From positions 1,066,508-1,130,507 of the forward strand of contig JAJEKV010000008.1 in NCBI GenBank assembly GCA_021234155.1: a DNA stretch of 64,000 nucleotides, in the 5' to 3' direction. Of this stretch, positions 34,180-45,599 are shown in pieces (the first letter of the stretch is position 1; the number at the start of each line of letters is the position of its first letter). This stretch comes from Isoetes taiwanensis. Its lineage: Eukaryota; Streptophyta; Lycopodiopsida; Isoetales; Isoetaceae. The position numbers were made by a program, and so were the translations under genes. Under the pieces are notes generated by a model. It ran no database searches. It was not told the origin of the DNA and saw only the letters and a program-made list of their open reading frames with translations.

Positions 34180-35361
34180 TCAAGATAATTCAAATAACAA
34201 TAGAATGTGGAGTTGCCCTGGGCACTGTTGTATGGTCTCCGGCCTTTCCCATGTGCATCCCCTTTTCTCACACGAGTGTTATGGGCTTGGGATCATGTTA
34301 AATGTGTGCTCTTCCAGCTAGATTATGCCCTCAGTTTATCACCACTCTTCTCCTTTCTTGTGGGTTCCTCTACCCCCTAGCACTTGCCCCTTGGTCGCCA
34401 TGCATGCTGGAGACGCAGAGCCGTTGGAGGCGAGCTGCTGTGGCTCACCTTGGAGGATTGGTATTGGGGTGGTCAGCTAGCTTCGTGGGAGTTCTTTTCG
34501 AGATCGCTTTACCGAGGGCGCAGGACCGGGCTATCTCGGGAACATGTGGCGGGAGTATTCGCCACACATACCTATAGTCCCTCGGGATGATGTGGTGGTG
34601 CGTTTGGAAGGCTCATCCGATGTTGTGTCTTCTTGCTTTGTGTGGTCTTCTTTACCGGGTGCGGCTATTCATGACACGCTGCCCCCTTCGTGCAAGTGGT
34701 CTCTGCAGCTTCGGGTTCTCGATGGCGCTTCGGTTTGGGCGTGGACATGGAGCTCACTTCCCCAATCGGGTTAGGTGCTTCGTGGCGGTGGTGCACCGGC
34801 CGTATCGGGTGAATGCCCTTGTGAGTCGGTTTAGGCTGGGGTGTGAGCCCTCTGCCCCTTGTTGTGGCCTTCATCGTGAGAGATCGGAGCGTTGTGGTTC
34901 CTCGCCCCTCACTTGCGGTGTCAGGATTGGGTTGGGGCTCGCTTGGTGAGATTGACTAGCCGCCATTCTGTCGCTTCATGTATCTCGGTGCTTGGCCAGC
35001 TCTTGCGGCGCGCCAACCTTGCATTTGTGCGTGGCTTGGTTTGGTGTGGGCGATTTGGAAGGCGGTTGTGGATCTTCGGGGAGGGTTAACTGCGGCCTCT
35101 CCCCGATTCCTCGACTTCGGTACAAGCTATTTCAAAGCTTCGGTGTTCCCTGAGTATTAGAGCGGAAGTTTGCAATTTGACTTCTTGGGTGTTGTAGTGG
35201 TCTGGTTTGGCTGGCCAAAGAGAGTTGCGCTTTTCTTGTGAGTTTGTTGTGGAGTGTCGAGGTATCATTTGTCTCTTTGGGGCAATTCTCCTTCCTCCTC
35301 ACTTGCTTTGTAACATTACCATTCTTTTAATATATTGATGACACGCTTCTTCAAAAAAAAA
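34180..35361 (+). other. GC-richer block ending in an A run, possibly a retroposed sequence
   Basis: From about 34290 composition turns GC-rich, with overlapping short ORFs, none recognised. It ends at 35353-35361 with nine A after a 3'-UTR-like stretch (ttctttgtaacatt...tattgatgacacgc). This is compatible with the 3' end of a non-LTR element or processed transcript, but no target duplication was found. Confidence 0.35.
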
Positions 35362-35412
35362 GGTTTAGTGGTAAGACCTTAAACCACCATCTCAAGCTCA
35401 TGGGTTTGAAGA
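35362..35412 (+). repeat. tRNA-like SINE head, degraded
   Basis: ggtttagtggtaagacct resembles an RNA polymerase III A box in a tRNA head, and gggtttgaag about 25 bases later resembles a B box. The tRNA-like sequence abuts the A run. Only the head is recognisable. Confidence 0.4.
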
Positions 35413-37119
35413 TGATAAATATTCATTTATTAAAGAAGACCTTTGAGTTCTATCATTGCAAGATCATTTTATTTTAGAAAATAACTACACATGCAGGTCT
35501 ATCACATACAATGCACATACATGGAGCATAAAATCTAACAATTTATCAATCTGAACTAATTTCATATTGTCTCAAGTTGGTAAGCTGACGTATGAGTAAT
35601 AAACTTTTTCTGTATCTCATCTCCGATTCAATTTTGTTCTCTCACTTTGAAGTATAATAGAGCACATTATAGAACGTGGAACATTTCCAAGTTGCATTGG
35701 AATTTATGCTTTCCATGTGCTCATTTTAGACTTGCCAACTACAACCTTGAACACTTGGGGAGATGAAATAAATGCATCTATGTGTCCACAAAGAGACGGT
35801 AGCCAACGTGATTAATGGCAAGCAAGATACAATATATGGTGCGGGATATATGGCTATATGGACATACTAAAAGTTTGGTTTGTCATAAGTTATGTCCTTG
35901 ATTCCCTTAAAAAAATGGGGATGAGATTTAACATTCAAAATGAAACAAAATATGGAATGAACATTATAAAAGAACGAGAGAATTTTATTCAACTATCCGA
36001 GGGTCGATATAGACAGTGTTTCTTACCAAGCAACAAGACAAATTGCCAGACTGTAGCAGGTTGGAGAACAAGGGTAAAAATTGTCATGAAGGGAACATAT
36101 CTATAATTTTATAGAGGGCCCATGGTGCAATGCAAATATGCCCATCAAGGGGATGCCCCCACATGAAAGGGGAAGAGTGATTGGTTTAATAAAATCAAGA
36201 CTGACCACATATATTTGGCCCACAAAATTGGATGTTGAATGGGCAAATGTCGACGTCTTGAGCTGGGGCCAAAAAAAATTCAGATCTGCAAAGACAGAGT
36301 TTTGAGCCTTTTTGCACAGATGTTTATGATGGCATTTGCATTAATATGTAGAAGGATTGATTAGCAAATGGGGGCCATTCTATAATGGCTGTCATAAACT
36401 GGCGTCATAGAGAATATGTCATATGTAGCACGTCCTCTCCGAAAATCACTCTCCCAGATCCTAACCTTGACCTCCGAAAAAAGCCTATCACCGACCTGCT
36501 ATATACACATTGTATCCTATATGGCTGACAATTGACGTAATATTGGTCTTTGTGATGTTCCTTTCGCCTTACAACACTTATACACATGGGCTATATTTAA
36601 TGTTTTATTTTTTTCTTCACTGCTATAATGTCCTCAACCATATTTGTTTCAAAACATTAGGAAAAAATAATAGATTTGATCACTAATTCTAATATAAAAC
36701 TAAGCAAAATGCTGATGTGAAATTTTCCATTCTAAAATGATTAGAAAACTTCTAGTGGGGTAGATTACCTTTTGAACTTTAAATAGTGGTTCTTGCTATA
36801 TAGTACAATAAAATTAATGTTTTCTCGGCTGATATGTCACTACGTATTTGCATCAAGTATCCCTATCAATATAATTTTCTTCATTTTATTCAAGTGAAAC
36901 ATGCAATATTGGATTAATTTGTCTTTCACCTTGTTACCAATTCAAGTATGTTACGTGAATTTCACCATAAATTATGACATGAAGGAAAGAAATAGACCAT
37001 TAGATTTCTTTCACCATTCTATTCCAAATGGGTACTTTTCGATGTTGAATAGATGCGTCATCCTAAGTATACTCCGTATCACTAGAAGATAATTTATTAT
37101 GGTGATACACGACCCTCAA
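35413..37119. other. Intergenic DNA
   Basis: AT-rich; a 82-codon open stretch at 35858-36106 has no recognisable similarity. No repeats of note. Confidence 0.35.
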
Positions 37120-37183
37120 TTATATGCCAAGTTGTGGCATGCAAGACCAAGTTATATGCCAAGTTGTGGCATGCAAGGCCAAG
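37120..37183. repeat. Two-copy 32-bp tandem repeat
   Basis: The unit ttatatgccaagttgtggca plus gcaagaccaag occurs twice back to back. Confidence 0.75.
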
Positions 37184-37544
37184 TTGGGTGACATGGGGGT
37201 ATTTACCTACAAACTATTCATTTCTTCAAATACACAAATATGGAACTTATTTACAATCTTAATACATTCTATTAAATCTTATGAGCTATTAGTAAATTCG
37301 GATCATGACTGCGAAACTCAGATCCGAATTAAGTTAAGGAAACCTTAAACCAGATCCGAAACTGAGTTAAGGATGAGAAAGTTTGAAACCTTATTACATT
37401 CTATTAAATCTCGTGAGCTATTAGTTAGTTTGGATTATGAGTATTTAGTTTGGTTAGTTTGGATTATGAGTATTTAGTTTGGATTATGAGTATTGAATTC
37501 AAATTCTTATTTTACTTTATCACTATCTTACCTTCTCCACAAAT

Positions 37545-37718
37545 TTTTTTAATAGAAAACACACACATACATGATATTTTTACTCACACACCGAATGATA
37601 TTAGTGGGCACACCATAGATGATAGACTTGCATTCGCCCACCGAATGGTAGTCAGTGGATTTTGAACCCCAATGAGGAACACCCCAAGCCAAAAGCTTAA
37701 CCACTAAGTCATCAGCGC
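37545..37718 (-). mobile_element. tRNA-derived SINE
   Basis: On the minus strand it begins GCGCTGATGACTTAGTGGTT, with A box TAGTGGTTAAGC, and has B box GGTTCAAAATCC about 35 bases later. It then has a non-tRNA body and an A-rich end (TTAAAAAAA) near 37547. That is the usual plan of plant SINEs transcribed by RNA polymerase III. A copy of the flank (taagtcatcagcg.aatgtacaa) recurs at 37737-37763. Confidence 0.65.
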
Positions 37719-38119
37719 AATGTACAAGAGAATATAAGTCATCAGCGTAATGTACAAAAGAATCTCCATCTGAAATACTTAATCTGAATTAACTTGAAGG
37801 CTAATTCGATAACCCTGGGATTTCACTTATACCTATGGGAGGCATGCCATTTGCATGCAAAGGGGGTCAGCATAAAGCCCCTTGTACTTGCCTTAGATAT
37901 GCTTGATTAAAAAGTGCCCTTAAAAGTGCCATCTAATGACTAGAAAAAAACCCAAAGAAGTATCCAGTACTAATACTGCAAAACTATGTCTCAACAAATA
38001 TTAAGTTTAAGAATTAATACATACTTTTACGTCTCTATTAATTTTGTCTTTCACCTTTAACTTTGAAGCTTAACATGTCCTCCTAGTCTTTGCAGCAAAT
38101 TTTCATCATTTATATAACT
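37719..38119. other. Intergenic DNA
   Basis: Nothing recognised beyond the partial duplication of the SINE flank. Confidence 0.35.
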
Positions 38120-39338
38120 CTATGTCTCATCATAATCTACGACTCTTATCTAATAATGTGGCTAGCTGTCACATACCAATCATAACTTATTTCAAGCTTA
38201 ATATCAAACATTTGGAGGACGATGAGTTTAAAGTTTATTGTAATCAGATTTGGTCTCGCGCTTTTGCGCTTTGTAGGGGCATGTCTAGGAGAGTTGCAGT
38301 ATTGTCCACATTAAAGTCATTTGCAAAGAGTGGGGTTAGTCAAGACTGTAGAAGGTAGAAGACCATCTTCATTGTATCAAGAATTAGAGGTCCATTGTGC
38401 TCTCACCTCCACCAATGGAGTTATTAAAAAGGAGTTGCTATCTCAGATTAAGGCTATGGAAACTGTGAAAGTCATTGAAGCTAAGACAAAGGCATAGTTT
38501 TAGTAGTTCAAGAATGGAGATAAATGTACACGCTTCGTCTTTGCTGGTGAGGAAAAGGAAACTCGCTATATGTTTGCATTCTTTGGTATTGCCACATGGT
38601 TCCCTCTGATCATGTGCATCTTAAGCAGTATCTTCATTGGTGGAGTTGCCCTGCTTTTGAGATAGTCCGGAATCATTTTTTGACCTTGGCATTCCATTCC
38701 ACGCTTCCACAACTTCTCAGAGCACCATCTGTGCATGACTTGGCATTATACATACTTGAGGTTCTAGATAAACGTCTGCAATTACTGAGCCCTCAGTAGT
38801 CATTATCTCCGCTTGTCTAGTATCATCATTACTGCAAAGGTTTTTCCCTTGAAAACCTTTCGAGGCAGGGGTTTTTTAATCCTAGTAGTAATGATTGTAC
38901 TAGCCCATTGTATGGGTCCCATGGCCTATTGGTCTCCGTGGACGTTAAAAAAAACTATTCTATTCTATTCTATTCATCAGTATTTTTCTTCATTTTTTGC
39001 ATGGCGATAGCCCTTGCCTTTTCAAGAGGACATGCAATCTGCTGTGTTGATTAAGATGCGTTGCATTATATTTGAAGAGCGAGTTGTTTCTTGAGTCTAG
39101 TATAGTGAAGACGGATTTGAAAGCAACCTACGCTCTCTCGAAAAAGGATAAATGTCATGGTCTAGATGGTTGGAGGATCAATCAAGGATGATATATATTT
39201 ATATTGGCATCATCCAAGGTTTGCCAATGGTTGATGGTTTTAAGAAGTATATAAATAATAATATGATTAAATCGAGCTTCTTAAGACCCAAAAGGGCATA
39301 AAGTCTGAAATACAAAAAAAAAAAAAAAAAAAAAGTAT
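38120..39338 (+). mobile_element. Plant L1 LINE relic (part 1), interrupted
   Basis: Reads WSRAFALCRGMSRRVA, LLSQIKAMETVKVIEAKTKA then FKNGDKCTRFVFAGEEKETR (about 38430-38570), the linker between endonuclease and RT of plant L1 ORF2. After the nested LINE tail (38590-38975), ATYALSKKDKCHGLDGW (about 39122-39172) is the start of L1 RT and MIKSSFLRPKRA echoes the next block. It ends at a 23-A run (39315-39338). Many stops. Confidence 0.6.
38590..38975 (+). mobile_element. 5'-truncated LINE tail nested in the L1 relic
   Basis: Encodes a LINE C-terminus (WWSCPAFEIVRNHF) followed by a 3' UTR whose last part, gggtcccatggcctattggt plus ctccgtggacg, is shared with the LINE ending at 55150. It ends in (ctatt)n at 38955-38974 rather than poly(A). 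Confidence 0.7.
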
Positions 39339-39356
39339 CAAGTATTGTGCGAGTTT

Positions 39357-41324
39357 TTACATAAGATGATGCTTATCTATATCGATATGAATGCTCCTAG
39401 ATCGGAGAGGATCCATCCGCCACGAGAGAAAAAGGTTAGAGTGTTCAGCCTCATATCTCGCTCTTATTGGATCGTATTGTGTGCATCGAAGAAGGGTATG
39501 TTCTTCATCTTCAATCTGGCCGTCTTCACAAAACAGGCAAATTCTTTCTTCCCTTGGGATTTTCATCCATCGACTGCTTTGATCCTTAGGTGATGAGAGC
39601 TGAGCCTATATCCGCAATGACTTTCCCGACACGTGGAGATGTTTTCGATAATCTTTTTCTCGCAGATATTAACATTGGGTTAATCTCTCGACCGATAAAA
39701 CTCCATCTTTGTACCCTTTTCTTGCCACGGTTTTCAACGACCTTGGCCTGAACCGGATCGCGAATCCCTTCGTGCCCGGTAGGCCAATTACTCTCTTCCA
39801 AATTCCCATTTATGTAACCACTCCTTTACTTCTTGGAACCACCCTTGGCTGCTCGAGGTTTGCATTGCAAGGTGAGGGAGCCGACTCTCCTCTAGATTGC
39901 TGATCCCGTTGACATATGACAATGTTTGGCACAAAGCTTCAAACGTAAGGGAAGCATCCCCGCTCCTCCGCTAAAATCATTGCATAGGGTACTTGTTTTT
40001 ATCCCAAGTTCTTCTCAAGGAAGAGTTTGAGCACTCCTTCTATCTTCTCCCACATTTTGCTTGATAGAGATGGCTTCCCCAAATTGGGCAGCCATATAGC
40101 ACTACGCTTGCACTGTGGTACGAAAGAGCATTTTTCTGAGCTTCCATCCCCGCTAAACCAGCTTTATGGCATCTTTGCAACATGTCAGACAGGCACGCTT
40201 TGCCTCCCCGCAATCGCTTTTTCAATGCAAATCTTCCAAATTTGTAATTTGAGCGTAATTCCAATCCTAGATATTTGTAAACATTAACCAATTCCAACTG
40301 TTCATTCGATAAAAGAAATCTGGTTTTGAGAACGTGCCACTTACCATGCATTTAGACTTGGATAAGTTCACCTTCATACATTTGTTTGTGCAAAAAGGGC
40401 CAGGTTGTCTAGATGTGTTTGTAACCCTTTGTGAAGTTTCTCGAGAGAAGGACCACGCCATCCGCATATATATTAAGAGTTGGATAAGAAAGTTTCCGAG
40501 CAATGTTCCAAAATTGTCCTTTGGATCTCATCCATTCTTCTAGGGAGTCAATGTAAAGCCCAAGAGCGTGGGGAGATAAGGGGCAGCCTTGTTTCACGCC
40601 CACCGTCTTTGTGGAACCTCATCCGTAGCTTACGTGAAAGTTTAGCAATTACCTCTTCATACAATTTGGCCACTTTGCTCCACGTGTATGTTCTCTCGGG
40701 AGGCCTAACTCTTCCATCCTCTCTTCTAAGCCTCGCCTGGGGGGATCTGAGTCGAAAGCCTTCTCGAAAATCAATGAAAGCCATGTGCAACGATTTTTCG
40801 GGACGCTTAGCTCTCTCCATTAAGACTCGAGTGATAAAATGTGATCATAAGTGCTATGATCTTTCCGAATCCAGCTTGTGTGATGGCCCTCTTATCCGCA
40901 GAATCAGCCCATGCAGCAATTTTTCTTCGAGAATGCCTCCAAAGATTTTGGAAAAGATGCCCTACTAAGATTGTTCTATAGCTTCGCATCCTCGCCTGCG
41001 CTCTGCTTTGTAAATAGGTACTACTCTGCATGTTTGCCATTGTCTAGGGAGACCCTCCTTTGCCGCATCATTAAGAACCTTCGTGAGATATGGAATCAGC
41101 CCATCTCCTCCCCATTTTATCAGTTCAGCCGAAAGCCCTTCTAAATCGACTGCCTTTCCATTTGCCAATGATTGAGTGTACTCTTCAACCTCTGCCTCAG
41201 TGAAAAGATCTTCTAAAATGGTGCAACCGTTCATCCTTGAGGCCTGTGGGGCATAATACAGTTCCTTGACAAATTCTAGCAGCTTTGAAGTCTCCAAATT
41301 ATGCCCTGTGGTGGGCATGGCCAA
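39357..41324 (-). CDS. LINE ORF2, reverse transcriptase and C-terminus, broken
   Basis: RT blocks in order: ANGKAVDLEGLSAELIKW and TCRVVPIYKAERR (41324-40965), HMAFIDFREGF (about 40790-40755), GVKQGCPLSPHALGLYIDSL (40603 on), YADGVVLLSR (about 40455-40425) where intact RTs have YADD, VYKYLGLELRS, and finally the Cys/His motif CLFCEDGQIEDEEHTLLRC (about 39545-39485). The catalytic loop reads ADG, so the enzyme is inactive unless this is a sequence error. Confidence 0.75.
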
Positions 41325-41445
41325 CTTAGACCAAAAGCTTCTTGGCTTTTCTTCAAAAAGCGCACTGAGGCCAGCCTGTCGAGTCTTGTAAAATGCTGCC
41401 TTCTTCTTCTTTAAGGCTTTTTTGTACCACTTAGGTTTTCATTTT

Positions 41446-42334
41446 TCAGACTGACGGCAATGACCTTCTCGAGTTCACGAGCATTCTTGGTCCCACCAAG
41501 ACTTGATTTCCCACGGTGGACAAGCTCGGGTTTCTCCAAAGCTTTTTCGGGTGCATTCGGATAACTTGGGATAAGGATTGAGCATTTGGGCAGTTATCTT
41601 CCCTTACATTTTCGAGCAATTCAGACAAAGCTTGTTGGTAGGCATCTCTTTTCACATAATCCAGTTTGATTTTTGGGACAAATTCCTTTTCCACTCTGCA
41701 TTTTTAAAACTCATATCCAAAGCAAAAAGGATAGGCACATGGTCCGATTCGGTTGCTTGTCAATCAGCTTGAGATAAGGAACTGGATTACGTGACCGCGC
41801 TAGCAGATAATCAATCAGATCTTGTCTCCTTGCCAAGTAAAACATGTTGACTTGTTAGAGCAAGGATATTTCAAATGCCATTGAGTATTTTTTAGATTGC
41901 GATAGAGCCAAGCTCTAACAAAGCGCGCACTCCATTTGGTTTTTATTCGGGTCACCGAAGCTTCATCAAATTGGGGGTCATAGACTTCTTCTAACATCCG
42001 ATTATCCTCGTATATATTTGATACATTGCATATTTTGTGTCCTAGCATTAAAATCCCCTACTAGCATGACCTCGTCCTTTATCCCGAAAATCCCCGACCG
42101 CAATGTAAGAGCATGGTATGGATGGTCCGAGTCCATTCCTTCCTGTTTATACACCTTCATATTCAACGGCGCATAATAGCAAGCAGCCAGGAATATTGGG
42201 TGAGATGTTCCTACTTTTATCCACATAAATTGACTATGTGTGTCTTTTTGTGCCACTGAGATGCTACCTGTAACTTGACTTCGGGCATACAATGCTATGC
42301 CTCCAAAACCACGACCCATGCACGAGTCTTTCAT
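41446..42334 (-). CDS. LINE ORF2, endonuclease region, broken
   Basis: Contains GRGFGGIALYARSQVTGS, FLAACYYAPLN and VMLVGDFNART (about 42075-42045). The GDFN motif is the signature of apurinic-type LINE endonucleases, which nick target DNA to prime reverse transcription. The downstream part is degraded but continues to the RT linker. Confidence 0.65.
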
Positions 42335-42515
42335 ATTCCATACTGCATCAACAAAGGCAAAACACAGTCAAATCTGGTAATGAACTTGACTGGTGCTGCC
42401 ATGTTTCCAGGAAAATTATAACATCTGCATTTTCCCAGATGTGTACTGTTGCATCTATTTTAGCCTGGTGTAAACCATGGATATTCCAGCACATGACCTT
42501 TAGGGTCTCGTTTCC

Positions 42516-43211
42516 CTATTCTGATTTTCTTCTCTTTGTTACGATTGCTCTTCCAGAACGGTCCAGGTAAGCGACAAACCCTTCATCTCTAGCTTCTTTT
42601 ATTTTGGCTAATTCCTTCTTCCTTTGTTCCAGCTGTGATGGGGTAAGATCATAATCCAACCAGATCTTGTGTCCTTTCAGGACAGCTCGATTTTGCAAAA
42701 TTCTATCCCTGGCTTCTTTGTCTTTGAGTTTCACCATGATTGCCCTTGAAAAACTAGTTGGCTTGCCCTAATCTTCTCGCTATGCACTACACCTGGATCA
42801 TGTAAATGCATGACATCTTTAAAGAAAAGACTTACCGTTTGATTGATATCTTCGTCATCTTCTTCCTTCAGACCTGATATCTTGAGATTTCGTGCTCTAT
42901 TCTCTTGATCCTAGGACTCAGCAGATATTTCTTCATTATGCTTGTCCATTGTTTGTTTTGTTGCTTCCGCAACCACATTTGTGATGGCATCCATATCCCG
43001 AACCCCGGATTCATGGTGTTTTAAGAAGAACCTCTTTCAATTACGTGTTTTGATTGCTCAAAATTTTTCCTGGGCAATGACTTCTCCCATCAATCTCTTG
43101 ATTCGCCATCTCGATTTCATCTCTAGCACCAAATTATCAAATTGTCTCCATCAGATTCAAAAGGGTCGGCCTTTTACTTGGAGATCCGGCTGGCTTTTTG
43201 CTTTTCCCCAT
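42516..43211 (-). CDS. LINE ORF1, RNA-binding protein, broken
   Basis: Starts MGKSKKPAGSPSKRPTLLN at 43211. Later ENRARNLKISGLKEEDDEDI and FFKDVMHLHDPGVVHSEKI (about 42900-42780), then AIMVKLKDKEARDRILQNRA and LKGHKIWLDYDLTPSQ (42737-42600). The pattern N.RI.G..E..... followed by R..I.VK......R..IL and a ...I....DL....Q segment is that of the RRM and C-terminal domains of L1 ORF1 proteins, which coat LINE RNA. Stops interrupt the middle. Confidence 0.65.
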
Positions 43212-43282
43212 CTCGGGGGACCTACGATTCCCAAAAGGCTAGGCGCTACCAAACCGCCTAGGCGCTTTGGAGCCCCTCGAAC

Positions 43283-45080
43283 TATTAGTATGTTTGATGA
43301 TACCTTTCTATTTGTAACTACTGAGGTTGAGAATCTTCAAAGTGCTAAGCTATTATTGGACACTTTCTTCTTAGCATCGAGGGTTCTTGTAAGATGGAAA
43401 AAAGTGCACTACTTTTATGGATGTTGGAAGTCCGGTTCCCTCCTCAGATTTTGGACTACCCATGGAAGGTATTTCTACATGGCAAAACCGGGTGAGGTTA
43501 CTCGATATTCCGTTAAAACAACTCCCCTAACACACCAAAACAAAAACAATTTCCCAATACAACATCACAAAAATAAAGTGCAGCCACCATAACATCATCT
43601 CTCAAAGTAAGAAATGAAAGAGGCCCAAAAAAGTAACTGGCCAATCTACTTGTCTTAGTTTTAATATCTTCATAAAAGCTTTTTGCACTACAATGATCTT
43701 TCACATATAGTTTGCAATGTTGTCTTTTGCAGGTCTTCTGACTTGTTCAGCCATGGTTAAGCTCTGGAAGTAAACAATTCTCTCTCATTCATCTCCTCTT
43801 TCCAGTTCTCTTGCATGAATCCACAAGTGATCCTAAATTTTGGGAAAGCTAGATAAAATCAGTTTATGGCCAATTCAACACAATCTGCCGGTGAACCATC
43901 AAAATTTATATTCTACAATCAAGCACAAGCACAAGCTCAAACACAGGGAAGCTCAAGCTTATTAGGATCAAGCAAATCCCTGAGTCTAGGAATTACATCA
44001 TCCCCTGCAATAGTACGATTGGGTTAGGTAGGTTGCCTGGCCCATCTGGGCATCCACCGACATGCAAGCGACAGTCCAACAAAAACTCTTAACTGCCTTT
44101 GCGTTTGTGGGTTTTAAAATATTAAGGCTTTAAAAAGATAAAACGAAAATGTTCTTAAAAATCTTGTTAGATTTTAAAATAACAAGCCCTTAAAAAGATA
44201 AACCAAAAATAATATAAGCCCTTAAAATATTATAGGCTTCTTTATTTCCGTTTTTCATTTTTAGCTACATCTTTTCCTTTATATTTCTATGAACTCTCAA
44301 TGGTTCAACGGAGAAAAAACCCCTATTTTTGAATAAACGTTTTTAGCCCAATATTGATTTCCCCTCCTTTAGTTACTTAGATATTTCAATTAACTACGGT
44401 TTGTTTGGTGCGTAATTACATATAGTTTCCCATTGGAGAGCCATGGATCACGGAGGATTCTCCTCATGGCCTTTCGAATTTGTTTGAGCGCCCTTCTCAA
44501 AGCCAAACCATCCATTTAGTGCATTAATGGCATTCATGTTTCGCTTCGAGATTCTTGGGATGAAATTATTAAAAGGTCGAGAAGCACTTAATTTTGTGGA
44601 ATACACTAAACTATTCATGCTTGGAAGAATCATTATAACTAAATGTGTACTTAGTAATACTAATATTTACATGGCATCTGCTCTATTAGCTCCTCAGTGA
44701 TGGAGGAGATTGTTCGTATTGTCAGGAATTTCATTTGAGGTGGAAAGGATTTTTACCTCCAAAGTAAAGTGATAATCTCGAAGTTTATTTAGAATCTTCT
44801 TGCACGACAAAGATGATTCTCCAAGTTTGAGATTGGTGACACAGTCAAGTCGACATTGTCTCCATTTCATAAGGCAACCACCAAGTCCCTCCTTCCTTGG
44901 CCTTTGTTTTATCAACTGCATCCATATCCAAATGCTTCTCCCTTCCTAAAGGGATTGCTTACTGCTTATGCTTTTGGGTATAGTAGGGGCTTCGGAAGCA
45001 TCTCCCATTTCATCTCCCTTTTTTTCCTTCGAGCTGGTGCTCTTACTCTTGTTCTGTATTATGGTCTGACAAAGTGTCCT
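43283..45080 (+). mobile_element. Plant L1 LINE relic (part 2)
   Basis: SMFDDTFLFVTTEVENLQSA then LLLDTFFLASRVLVRWKK (about 43287-43400) is the catalytic palm of plant L1 RT. NSWDEIIKRSRSTLNFVEYT and RIIITKCVLSNTNIYMASA (about 44550-44685) followed by RIVRNFI-like residues match the downstream region. About 900 bases between these blocks (43540-44460) show no L1 match. It probably belongs with part 1, split by the minus-strand LINE. Confidence 0.55.
43540..44460. other. Unassigned insert between L1 blocks, with short repeats
   Basis: Non-coding. A run of imperfect repeats at 44110-44240 (ttttaaaat, gccttaaaaagataaa) is the only structure seen. Confidence 0.35.
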
Positions 45081-45237
45081 TTCTAGCAATTTGAATCCAA
45101 CGCTTTTGGATTGACCCTGTCTAGTCAGCATTGGTTTCCTATATTCTATCCATTAGTTACGAGCATGCCGCAATTGCTCTATATAGGGACTGCAAAAAAT
45201 AAATTTGTTAGTTCCAGGTTAACGACAAATTGCGTCT

Positions 45238-45423
45238 ATTTTGAAAAGAGACTGCTTTGATTGATTGAAGCACTCCCATTTTCTGAATATGCAAATCGCG
45301 CATAGCGTGATTTCAAAATGGAAGGGATTGCTTATTCTGAAAAGAGAATGCTTTCACTGGTTGAAGCACTCTCGTTTCTAAATATGCAAATCGCGCCTGG
45401 CCGATTTCAAAATGGAAGGGAAA
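45238..45423. repeat. Two-copy ~95-bp tandem repeat carrying palindromes
   Basis: gaaaagagactgctttgatt... at 45243 and gaaaagagaatgctttcact... at 45339 begin two similar units; both contain atatgcaaatcgcgc and tttcaaaatggaaggga. Confidence 0.7.
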
Positions 45424-45523
45424 TCGTGCCAGGCACGATTTGACTAATCAGAAACCGGTCAACTGGTTCTATTTAGTTAAACGTATCGAGTTTTTGAATA
45501 TGCAAATCACGCCTAGCGCAACC
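45293..45523. promoter_or_regulatory. Cluster of four ~21-bp palindromes (consensus AAATCGCGCCnGGCGCGATTT)
   Basis: Copies at 45293-45313, 45388-45407, 45421-45441 (aaatcgtgccaggcacgattt, a perfect inverted repeat around one base) and 45504-45523. All lie just upstream of the coding block that starts near 45600. Two further copies sit at 47355-47375 and 47429-47449, upstream of the phosphatase domain. They could be protein-binding sites of a transposon or promoter; there is no direct evidence. Confidence 0.55.
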
Positions 45524-45599
45524 AAAACAAAAGGCATAGGAAAAAAGAGTTACCTTTTGTACAGATACATTTTTTTCATATTGTTAAGAAGTGCACTGA

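Larger units (their letters stand above)
39345..43215 (-). mobile_element. Near full-length LINE, ORF1 and ORF2, minus strand
   Basis: From 43211 downward: an ORF1 with an L1-ORF1-like RNA-binding region, then endonuclease, reverse transcriptase and a Cys/His C-terminal motif. Frames are broken in several places. It lies between two parts of a plus-strand L1 relic, so it probably inserted there. No poly(A) on its own strand is seen at the 3' end; a plus-strand A run lies just outside at 39315-39338. Confidence 0.78.

Noticed and set aside
37120..37183. CRISPR-like repeat
   Set aside because: Two direct copies without spacers in a plant genome; a simple tandem duplication.
39315..39338. A run as the tail of the minus-strand LINE
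   Set aside because: It is A on the plus strand, so it would be T in the orientation of that LINE; it more likely belongs to plus-strand sequence.
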